Source of the DNA: Microbulbifer agarilyticus S89
GTDB taxonomy: Bacteria > Pseudomonadota > Gammaproteobacteria > Pseudomonadales > Cellvibrionaceae
DNA length: 64,000 nt
Direction: 5' to 3'
NCBI RefSeq assembly: GCF_000220505.1
Contig: NZ_AFPJ01000052.1
Coordinates: 52,361 to 116,360, forward strand
The translations under genes and the position numbers were made by a program. The notes under the pieces were generated by a model that did no database searches, had not been told where the DNA came from, and worked only from the letters and a program-made list of their open reading frames with translations. Positions 35,237 to 43,156 of this stretch are shown here, one piece after another (position 1 is the stretch's first letter; each line of letters begins with the position of its first letter).

Positions 35237-37411
35237 TTACCCCAGGTACTCGACGGAGTCTGGCACCAGCTGTGCGCCCAGCTCCGCTTGCAACTCCTGC
35301 ACCAGCGGATCCTGGTTCAGGGAATCGCGGGCAGACAGCAGCTGGGCTTCCTTGGTTGCCGCAATCAGTTGCGCCGGGGTACCGCCATAGACATCGCCCA
35401 CCTGAATCTGCACGGTGACTGGCTGACCGAAAAAATCACTCAGCACATCGGCGAGACGGCGCTGGTGCCCCTCGTCGTACAGACTGCTGCGAGTCTGGTC
35501 GAGAGTAAACGACAGTATATTGTCCTGCCGTCCCAGTAACTCCAGGTTGGCGGCAATGGAGTGCAGGATACCGGTCACCCCCATTTGCGGGTACATGGCC
35601 GGCCAACTTCCCGGGGTAAGCGCTTCCAAACGCGCGGCGGATGTCGACGCCTGCTCAGAAGCTTGCTGCTCACGCTCACTCACTGGTGCCGGGGTTTCTG
35701 GCTGCGCAACCTGTTGGGGGGGCGCGGACTGCACCTCGGCCACCTGCTGACGCAAGCGTTCCCGCAGCGCCGCACGCTCATCCAGCCCGGTGTCCGGGTG
35801 TGATACCGGAGCCGTTACCGCAACCGGTTGCTCGACCGCCTGCTCAACAACAACCGCTTCTTGTACATTGGTTTCTCGTACGTCGGGCTGAACTGACTGC
35901 TCGATTACGGGCTGCTGGGCTACAGGCTGGTTCACCGGAGGCTGCGGTGCCACCACTGGCTCCGGTGCCGCCTCATGCACAGGTTCGGCTACCGGGGCAC
36001 TGACCTGAGGCTCCGGGGCGAATTCAGGAGCGGGCTTTTTTCCCGCATCATGCATTACCTCCTCGGAACCAGGCCCCGCCTGGGGCTCAACATCCCAGGG
36101 GGGTGCATCATCCACCTGCGGCTGTGGCTGCTCTGCTGCCGGTGGTTGCTGAGAAGGTTGCAGAGAAGGTTGCCGTGCTGGCTCTACGGGCACTTGCTGA
36201 TTCGGGGCCGGACTCGAGGTCTGAGCCGCGAGTTGTGACGAAGGTTCAGCCGAACGCTGCTGAGGTGCCTGTTGGGCCTGTTGTTCGTTGGCACCAGCAA
36301 GCGGCGCGGTTGGGATATGCGCAACGCCCTGCGGTTTGAATGCCAGCATGCGCAGCAGCGCCATTTCAAAACCACCGCGTGGATCCGGCGCCATAGGCAG
36401 GTCGCGGCGAGCGAGCAACGCCATCTGATAAAACAACTGCACATTTTCCCCGGCCATGGATGCCGCGTGGTGCTGCAGCAATTCAGCGTCGCCAAGCGCG
36501 TTGTCAATGGATTCCGGCAGCACCTGGGCAATGGCAATACGGTGCAGAATGGAGGCCAGCTCTGCCAGCGCAGCGCTGTAATCTGGCGCCTGCTCAGAGA
36601 GCTCGCCCACGGTAGCAAACAGCGCAGACGGGTTTTCGTCGGAGAGTGCCCGCACCAGCTTCCACACCAGGGTGCTGTCGAGGGTGCCGAGCATGGCGCG
36701 CACTTCTGCTTCGCTGATCTTGCCGCCACCAAAGGCAATGGCCTGATCGGTCAAGCTCATGGCGTCGCGCATACTGCCATCGGCCGCGCGACCCAAATGC
36801 CACAGGGCCTGTTCTTCAAACGGCACCAGCTCTTTTTCCAGTACAAAGCGCAAGTGCTCAACCACCCGCTCCGGACTCATATTCTTGAGGTTGAACTGCA
36901 AGCAGCGCGACAGTACCGTCACCGGTAGTTTCTGCGGATCGGTGGTGGCGAGCAGGAATTTGACGTGGGGCGGCGGCTCTTCCAGGGTTTTCAGCAGCGC
37001 GTTGAACGAGCTGTTGGACAACATGTGCACTTCGTCGATGAGGTACACCTTGTAGCGGCCCCGGGTCGGCGCGTACTGCACATTCTCCAGAAGCTCCCGG
37101 GTGTCTTCGACCTTGGTGCGCGAGGCGGCATCCACCTCGATCAGGTCGACAAAGCGCCCGTCGGCGATTTCGGTACAGACAGAGCACTGACCGCAGGGTT
37201 CTGAGCTTACGCCGGTTTCGCAGTTCAGACACTTGGCGAGAATCCGCGCAATGGTGGTTTTACCTACCCCGCGCGTACCAGCAAATAAGTAGGCGTGGTG
37301 CAGACGGTTGTTATCCAGGGCATTGATCAGCGCCTGAAGCACGTGCTCCTGGCCCACCATTTCCCGAAACAGCCGCGGCCGCCATTTGCGTGCCAGTACT
37401 TGGTAACTCAT
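35237..37411 (-). CDS. dnaX: DNA polymerase III subunits tau and gamma
   Basis: 724 residues from the ATG at 37411 (MSYQVLARKWRP), with GGAG before it; the longer frame to 37501 is not supported. It is the clamp-loader ATPase and holds the polymerase cores. Walker A is AGTRGVGKTTIARI, zinc module CLNC...CGQCSVC, Walker B YLIDEVHMLS, SRC motif LSRCLQF. A long Gln/Pro/Ala-rich linker at about 380-600 precedes the conserved tau C-terminal domain. A programmed -1 frameshift site at Lys458-Lys459 should give the shorter gamma form of 462 residues. Confidence 0.96.
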   Translation of the reverse strand: MSYQVLARKWRPRLFREMVGQEHVLQALINALDNNRLHHAYLFAGTRGVGKTTIARILAKCLNCETGVSSEPCGQCSVCTEIADGRFVDLIEVDAASRTKVEDTRELLENVQYAPTRGRYKVYLIDEVHMLSNSSFNALLKTLEEPPPHVKFLLATTDPQKLPVTVLSRCLQFNLKNMSPERVVEHLRFVLEKELVPFEEQALWHLGRAADGSMRDAMSLTDQAIAFGGGKISEAEVRAMLGTLDSTLVWKLVRALSDENPSALFATVGELSEQAPDYSAALAELASILHRIAIAQVLPESIDNALGDAELLQHHAASMAGENVQLFYQMALLARRDLPMAPDPRGGFEMALLRMLAFKPQGVAHIPTAPLAGANEQQAQQAPQQRSAEPSSQLAAQTSSPAPNQQVPVEPARQPSLQPSQQPPAAEQPQPQVDDAPPWDVEPQAGPGSEEVMHDAGKKPAPEFAPEPQVSAPVAEPVHEAAPEPVVAPQPPVNQPVAQQPVIEQSVQPDVRETNVQEAVVVEQAVEQPVAVTAPVSHPDTGLDERAALRERLRQQVAEVQSAPPQQVAQPETPAPVSEREQQASEQASTSAARLEALTPGSWPAMYPQMGVTGILHSIAANLELLGRQDNILSFTLDQTRSSLYDEGHQRRLADVLSDFFGQPVTVQIQVGDVYGGTPAQLIAATKEAQLLSARDSLNQDPLVQELQAELGAQLVPDSVEYLG
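36024..36064 (-). promoter_or_regulatory. programmed -1 frameshift site in dnaX
   Basis: On the minus strand the heptamer A AAA AAG is at 36041-36035, in the phase needed (last base of Gly457, then Lys458 and Lys459). Fifteen bases upstream is GAGGAGGT (36064-36057), an internal Shine-Dalgarno-like stimulator. After slipping, the -1 frame reads Ala-Arg-Ser and meets TGA at 36026-36024. A GCTCC/GGAGC stem can form just after the heptamer. It has the same plan as in E. coli dnaX. Confidence 0.85.
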
Positions 37412-37764
37412 TCGCTCTCCGCCGTGGTCCCAGTCGAGATGGGCGCCACCTTTTTGTCGAAATCTGCCCGCCGATTCGGGATGCCCCGAGCAAGCTAGCA
37501 TTGAAATTTGAGAAGTCCGCCATTATACCGGCATCGGCGCGCAGGAATAGGCATCCGCCCAGGGTCACTGAATTTGTCGACCCGGTGCTCGCTGCAAGGT
37601 CCTGCAGCCGGCGATCGACGCACCAAAAAGAACCATTTTGATAAGTTCAGTCACTTTATCTTGCCAAAACGACCACTCGTCGATCGTTATCCAGCTGTGT
37701 TATAACTAACTCGGTTGGCCTTATAACAATCATAACGAGCGCAACACGGGGAATCCTTCCACCA
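37412..37764. other. divergent intergenic region dnaX / ECF sigma gene
   Basis: 353 bases. An inverted repeat GTTATAA (37699-37705) / TTATAAC (37721-37727) lies 40-65 bases before the sigma-factor ATG and could be an operator. I looked for the small SRP RNA that lies near dnaX in some pseudomonads and saw no match. No gene found. Confidence 0.4.
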
Positions 37765-38295
37765 ATGAGCAAAGCCCGGAAGACACTTCTGGAATCTCTT
37801 TTTGCCGATCACGGCCAGGCACTGGTGCGCTTTGTCACGCGTATCGTGCGAAGCACCGAGGATGCCGAGGATATTGCCCAAAATGCCTACCTGCGACTGC
37901 AGAAACTCAGTGACGAGAAAGACCTCGACAACCCGCGAGCCTACCTTTTCCAGATTGCCAACAACCTGGCGGTCGACCAACTGCGTCGCGGAAAGCTGCA
38001 TATCGATTATGTGAGCCAGCAGCTTCCGCCGGAGGGCGCCACTCCCACTGATGATGAATACGGCTTTGATCAGTCGCCAGAGCGTGTGCTGGCCGCAAGA
38101 CAGCAATTGCAGGCAATTCACCAGGCGATGGACAGCCTGCCGCTCAAATGCCGCCAGGCATTCCTGCTGCACCGCAACCGCGGCCTCTCCTACTCCGATA
38201 TCGCTCAGGAAATGAACATTTCCGTGAGCAGCGTGGAGAAATACATCCTGCAGGCACTGAAAGTCTGCCGGCAGAAAACCGGCGGAATCCGGTGA
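37765..38295 (+). CDS. ECF sigma factor, FecI-like
   Basis: 176 residues with only sigma regions 2 and 4. Region 2: ALVRFVTRIVRSTEDAEDIAQ, AYLFQIANNLAVDQLRR. Region 4: LDSLPLKCRQAFLLHRNRG followed by LSYSDIAQEMNISVSSVEKYI, the DNA-binding helix-turn-helix. This is the FecI/iron-starvation type. Downstream are a FecR-like regulator and a TBDR with an STN signalling domain, so the three form a surface-signalling set. The likely target is the receptor promoter. Confidence 0.9.
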   Translation: MSKARKTLLESLFADHGQALVRFVTRIVRSTEDAEDIAQNAYLRLQKLSDEKDLDNPRAYLFQIANNLAVDQLRRGKLHIDYVSQQLPPEGATPTDDEYGFDQSPERVLAARQQLQAIHQAMDSLPLKCRQAFLLHRNRGLSYSDIAQEMNISVSSVEKYILQALKVCRQKTGGIR

Positions 38296-38733
38296 AGCGG
38301 GCCCACACCTGCCCGCCCCGCATCTGCCTGCCCCGGCATCTTATCCACTTATCGCACTTGGGCCTTCGACTAATCGCACATTGGTTGCGACTTGGTCTAC
38401 CTTTGAACAAGCTTGGCGCATGGCGTGCAATAACGCACCGCCGTGCAGCAAAAACATAAAAAAGTATTGAGGGCAAGGGGCGGTGGATCGTCTTACTGGT
38501 ATGCAACGGCATCCATGTGAAAAAGAACGGACCATTCGTTCAAAATATGCTAAATTTTGCGGCGTTTTATCGTAAAAATTGCGCATCACGAATATAAACG
38601 TTGTTTTGGGCGCCAATATTGAGCACCAAGATGGTGCGGCAGGATGATGGCGGAACTTGTTAGTCACCATCTGCTCAAATGACAACTCTGACAGGCGGCT
38701 CGATCCATAGATCGGGAAAAAGGTATTAGTGCG
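38296..38733. other. unusually long gap between ECF sigma and FecR-like genes
   Basis: 438 bases where such gene pairs usually touch or overlap. The second half is AT-rich (about 38500-38620) and may hold a promoter for the FecR-like gene. No open frame with a plausible start or family match is seen. Confidence 0.4.
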
Positions 38734-39783
38734 GTGAACCTCCAGGAAGTACAACAGGAACCAACGGAAGATCAGCTCGATCAGGCGTGCGCCTGGATCG
38801 CGCGTTTGCGTTCCGATTCGATCAGTGACGCTGATCGCCGTGCCTTTGCCAGCTGGATGTCCAACGACTCTGCCAACCGCCAGGCTTTTGATGCCATGGC
38901 TGACCTCTGGGGCGATCTCGGTGCCCTGTCACACATGCCACTGGATGAACTCTACCCAGAGAGTGTGCCGACCAGCCAAGCCGCGTCCGCGCAAACACCA
39001 TCTTCTCGCAAGCCCGCGACTGCCGGTGGCTGGAACCTGCCCCAGTGGCTGCTGGGAGGCGGTGCGGTCGCCGCCTGCCTGACCGTTGCACTTTGGGTCG
39101 GCAATCAGTGGCTGCAGCAGGCTCCCGCTGCGCAGCAGGTTTATGCGACAGCAGTAGGTGAAACCCGCACTGTCTCGTTGGCGGATGGCTCACAAGTGCA
39201 GCTGAACACGAATTCCGAGCTAGTGGTTACCTTTAGCCGCGATGAACGCCGTACCCAGTTACTGCGCGGTGAGGCCTATTTCGATGTGGCGCGCCAGACT
39301 GCTCGTCCCTTCACAGTGGCGGCGGGCGAAGCCAATATTCGCGTGCTGGGCACCCAGTTCAATGTCGAGCGCAACCCCGACAACACCCGCGTTTCCGTTA
39401 CCGGTGGCGTGGTTGCCGTGAGCGAAGCGCGCACCGCCAGTGGCCTGCAACCCGAATCTGTAAAATTGACCCGCAATCAGAAAGTTAGCGTCTCTGGCAG
39501 CGGGCTGTCCGATGTCAGCGGGACCTCGGCCGATGAAGCGCTGGACTGGACGCGCGGGCAACTGGTCTTCGACCGCACCCCGCTCAGTGAAGCACTGGAA
39601 GAATTGAACCGCTATCTGGCGGTTCCTGCAGCCGCCGCCGCCAACGTCGGCGACCGCACCCTGTCCGGCACCTTTGAGCTGACCGACCCGGAAAGCACTC
39701 TGTCGGCGATCGCCACGGCCCTGGATCTCGATCAGGACCAGAGCGACCCCAACCTGACTCTCTTGTCTCCCAAGCATAAGTAA
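38734..39783 (+). CDS. FecR-family anti-sigma / sigma regulator
   Basis: 349 residues from a GTG at 38734. N-terminal cytosolic DUF4880 domain (about 13-60: QACAWIARLRSD, RRAFASWMSNDSANRQAFD), a single membrane segment at about 106-123, and a periplasmic FecR domain: GETRTVSLADGSQVQLNTNS and LLRGEAYFDVARQTARPFTVAAG. A C-terminal STN-contacting domain (DUF4974-like; FDRTPLSEALEELNRYL) follows. It binds the ECF sigma factor and receives the signal from the receptor encoded next. Length and layout are normal. Confidence 0.92.
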   Translation: MNLQEVQQEPTEDQLDQACAWIARLRSDSISDADRRAFASWMSNDSANRQAFDAMADLWGDLGALSHMPLDELYPESVPTSQAASAQTPSSRKPATAGGWNLPQWLLGGGAVAACLTVALWVGNQWLQQAPAAQQVYATAVGETRTVSLADGSQVQLNTNSELVVTFSRDERRTQLLRGEAYFDVARQTARPFTVAAGEANIRVLGTQFNVERNPDNTRVSVTGGVVAVSEARTASGLQPESVKLTRNQKVSVSGSGLSDVSGTSADEALDWTRGQLVFDRTPLSEALEELNRYLAVPAAAAANVGDRTLSGTFELTDPESTLSAIATALDLDQDQSDPNLTLLSPKHK

Positions 39784-39917
39784 GATATAAATCCTGCCCT
39801 GGTGATCGTTCTTTTTTTAGCCATAAGCTAAACGATCGCCCGTTTACGACATCAACTAAAACATAAGCTGAGTTTTCTGGTCGCCGATCGCGCCGGATAC
39901 GGGCGGGATGAGTCGCA

Positions 39918-42812
39918 TTGAATTTCCGGCATTGGGCAACACTGTCGCTGACAGGTCTATTGGTACTCTCGCAGAGTAGCCTTGCCGCTTGCCCAAAATC
40001 CGGCGTAGAACTCCCCTCCGGCAGCCTCTCCAAAGCCCTCATTTCTCTGGGGCGCCAATGCCGCATTTCACTCGTCGTGCAAGCAGATAGCGCCTCCTCT
40101 ATTCAGGTTCCAAAGCAACACCTGGCAACGCCGGATGGCAGTATTGCCCCTGCACTGCAGCAATTGCTGGCAAGCACCCAGCTTACCTTTACCCACACTG
40201 GCACCAACGCCGTGGCGGTGGTGACCAAAGAGCAGCAATCCGCGCAGGCTGAAGAGGAAAGCCCGCTCCTGCCAGAGGAAGAGGTGATTGTCACCGGTCG
40301 CAGCTTGACCGGAAGCCACTTGCGCTACCTGAAACTCGATAGCTACGCGCCGATCGATGTTTTGGCGCAACCGGAACTCGAAATCACCGGGGCCCAGACC
40401 GTATCAGAGCTGCTGAAGTTTCTGCCGGCGGTCTCCGGGAACTCTACCAGCACCTCGGTCACCAACGGCGGCAACGGTACCGCCACCGTGACACTGCGCG
40501 GCCTGCCCGCCAGCAACACCCTGGTACTGATCAACGGCCGCCGTATCGTCAGCAATGGCTTTGGTGGCGAAGCTGCGGATCTCAACACCATTCCCCTCTC
40601 CGCAGTAGACCGCATCGAAGTATTAAAGGACGGTGCATCCGCGGTGTATGGCTCTGACGCAATCGCCGGGGTTGTAAACATATTGCTGCGTAGAGACTTC
40701 GACGGCTTGTCGGTAAACAGTTATTACGGCCAGTCTGAGCGCGGGGACCAGGAAACCAGTTCGTATAGTGTGACCTGGGGTGGTGGCAACGAAGAGACCC
40801 ACTTGATGCTGAGTCTCGCGGACTACCGCCAGGGCGAAGTGCTGAGTCGCGATCGCGCCATTTCGGATTCTGCAGACAACCGGCGTCGCGGCGGAACCGA
40901 TTTGCGCTCCGCTGCCTCACCCCAGGGGTTTATTGCCCTTGCGGATGAGGTGGTCACCAACGGTCCCGACGGGTACCGGCCATGGACCATGGAAGACCTG
41001 TATAACTTCCGCGAATACACCTCGGCGCTGGTTCCCTCAGAACGCCAGTCTATCTACCTGGCGCTGAACCATCGCCTTGAGGGGGATACGCAAGCATTCG
41101 CGGAAGCCATGGCTATCCGCACGCGCTCAGAGGCCGCATTGGCGCCAACGCCCGTATTTACCCGCTTTGACAATGGCGACCTGACGATCTCCAGCGACAA
41201 CATATATAACCCTTTCAACCAAGATATCGTCGATGTGCGCAAACGGGTCATCGAGTTGGGCCCGCGCAAGCAACACAATGGCACGGACACTTTCCGGTTC
41301 AACACCGGCTTAAAGGGGTTAATCGACGACTGGCAGTGGGAGCTCACTGCGGCCGCACACTACACGCGGGCACGTGAACGCCTCGCCAACCTGATCGACC
41401 CCTACCGCCTGTCTCGTGCGCTCAAGGGCCCCGATATTTGCGTAGAAGACACCGACTGTGTGCCCGTGAATCTTCTCGGCACAACCGGCAGTATTGACGC
41501 TCAGCAGCTGGATTACATCCGTGCAACCAGTTATGTGGATGGTGTAAGCCGAATGGCATCGGTGACGTACATTGCCGACGGCCCGCTGGGTAAGGTCCCG
41601 GCGGGCGACATCCTCGCGGCAGCGGGTGTCGAGTTGCGCAGGGAAGAAATCCGCTTTCGCTCCATTGATGCCGATGGGTCTTCATTCATCGGCGGCGCAT
41701 CTTCCGGCGCCGCCAGTGGTCATCGCCTGATTGGCGAAGGCTTCGCAGAAATTTCCATCCCGCTGGCCGCTGAACGCCTATGGCTGGATGGCGCAGTGCG
41801 CTACTCGGAATACAGCGATTTTGGCACCACCGCTAACCCCAAGCTCGCTTTGCGCTGGCGTCCGTGGCCCTCCCTTCTCGTGCGTGCTAGTTATGCCACC
41901 GGGTTCAAGGCGCCTACTCTGGTGGACATGAATCAGACGGGCTACCAAAGCCAGGAATTTCTTTTTGACCCCTGCACCAGCAGCGATGCGCCCGCCCTGC
42001 CCGGCTGTGATGGGCAGGCAGATCAGTCGCGCATCCAGTACCTGACGGAATTCGGTGGCAACCCTGACCTGCAGCCAGAGACCTCGGACAACCGCTCCCT
42101 CGGTATCGTGTGGACTCCCGGCGACTTTACCGGTTTCCATGCCAGCCTGGACCTGTACGATATCCGCCAGAACGATGTTATCGACACCAGCCCGCAATAC
42201 CTGATCAACCAGAATGCAAACAACGGGCTGTTCACCGATCGGGTTCAGCGCGACTCCGGCGGTGACATCACGCGTATTGTCGCCACACGACTCAACATCG
42301 GTGCGCGGGAAGTGCGCGGCGTTGACGCCTCCATGCGCTATCAGCATCTGTCGAAAGAGCTGGGGCTCATTCGCTGGTCAATGAATGGCAGCCACATTCA
42401 TCGCTACCTGAACCAGCTGGCACCGGGCAGCCCTATCGAAGACTTGAATGGCACCTTCGTCGACTCCGCGAGTGGCGGTGCTGGCTCACTGCCCGAGTGG
42501 AAAGCCAATACCGGTGTTTACGTACAGCGCGGGCGCTGGGAAGGCGGCTACACCATTCATTACGTAGACAGCCTGAAAGAGCGCATCACCCTCGACAACG
42601 AATTTGTCAGTCGGGAGATTGATAGCTGGACCACCCACGATGTTCAGGTTGCTTACGCGGTACCCTCTGGATTTCGTTTTGCGATTGGCATCGACAACCT
42701 GATGGACAAGGCCCCGCCCTTCGCCGCCTCCGCGTTCAACGACAATTTTGACGCGCGCACCTATGACATTACCGGACGCTACTGGTACACCACCTTTAGC
42801 TTCAATATGTAA
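39918..42812 (+). CDS. TonB-dependent transducer with STN signalling domain
   Basis: 964 residues from a TTG at 39918; no better start is in frame. Signal peptide, then an STN domain at about 30-103 (LPSGSLSKALISLGRQCRISLVV) that contacts FecR-like proteins. A TonB-box-like EEEVIVTGR follows at about 120-128, then a plug (ATVTLRGLPASNTLVLINGRR, EVLKDGASAVYGSDAIAGVVNI) and a 22-strand barrel ending in WYTTFSFNM. Following the sigma and FecR genes, it completes a FecIRA-like system. The ligand is not iron-citrate by necessity; this barrel family is often linked to peptide or polymer uptake. Confidence 0.9.
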   Translation: MNFRHWATLSLTGLLVLSQSSLAACPKSGVELPSGSLSKALISLGRQCRISLVVQADSASSIQVPKQHLATPDGSIAPALQQLLASTQLTFTHTGTNAVAVVTKEQQSAQAEEESPLLPEEEVIVTGRSLTGSHLRYLKLDSYAPIDVLAQPELEITGAQTVSELLKFLPAVSGNSTSTSVTNGGNGTATVTLRGLPASNTLVLINGRRIVSNGFGGEAADLNTIPLSAVDRIEVLKDGASAVYGSDAIAGVVNILLRRDFDGLSVNSYYGQSERGDQETSSYSVTWGGGNEETHLMLSLADYRQGEVLSRDRAISDSADNRRRGGTDLRSAASPQGFIALADEVVTNGPDGYRPWTMEDLYNFREYTSALVPSERQSIYLALNHRLEGDTQAFAEAMAIRTRSEAALAPTPVFTRFDNGDLTISSDNIYNPFNQDIVDVRKRVIELGPRKQHNGTDTFRFNTGLKGLIDDWQWELTAAAHYTRARERLANLIDPYRLSRALKGPDICVEDTDCVPVNLLGTTGSIDAQQLDYIRATSYVDGVSRMASVTYIADGPLGKVPAGDILAAAGVELRREEIRFRSIDADGSSFIGGASSGAASGHRLIGEGFAEISIPLAAERLWLDGAVRYSEYSDFGTTANPKLALRWRPWPSLLVRASYATGFKAPTLVDMNQTGYQSQEFLFDPCTSSDAPALPGCDGQADQSRIQYLTEFGGNPDLQPETSDNRSLGIVWTPGDFTGFHASLDLYDIRQNDVIDTSPQYLINQNANNGLFTDRVQRDSGGDITRIVATRLNIGAREVRGVDASMRYQHLSKELGLIRWSMNGSHIHRYLNQLAPGSPIEDLNGTFVDSASGGAGSLPEWKANTGVYVQRGRWEGGYTIHYVDSLKERITLDNEFVSREIDSWTTHDVQVAYAVPSGFRFAIGIDNLMDKAPPFAASAFNDNFDARTYDITGRYWYTTFSFNM

Positions 42813-43156
42813 AGCAAACGTCGCTTAACAATTCTTCCCGAATTTTCCTGCCGCATTTATTTGCCAAGCGCTGACGCAGAATATTTTTCTCAAGCACTCC
42901 CCGCGCGCCATTCACTCTGGCGTTTCCTGTCGGTACTTTTACGCAACCAACGCACACCTCGTTCGCCATTTTCCCCGCTTCTGACGCCGCTTTTGGCGCA
43001 CCGGTACCAAAGGCGCAATTTCATTCACGAATCGACTTGAACGGTGAAAAATTGTTCTAGGGTTGATAGCAAGCCTCTTGTTGATAGAAGTAAGTTGTTG
43101 TCAGGGAGGGCGTAGCCACATTCGGCGATCATTACCGGTATCAGGAGAGGTATACC
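42813..43156. other. intergenic region before the second TonB-dependent receptor
   Basis: 344 bases. It lacks the shared hairpin leader found before the next three receptors. GGAGAGG sits before the ATG at 43157. No terminator with a T run and no gene seen. Confidence 0.4.

Noticed and set aside
37412-37764. Small signal-recognition-particle RNA gene expected near dnaX in some pseudomonads
   Set aside because: The conserved GGAAGGAAGCA-type loop of the SRP RNA is not present on either strand in this gap.
42813-43156. Search for the two-hairpin receptor leader upstream of the receptors at 43157 and 58289
   Set aside because: A short GGGAGGGCGTAG resemblance exists before 43157, but neither the AATGAC/GTCATT stem nor the TTGGGGG loop is present; 58289 has none of it.
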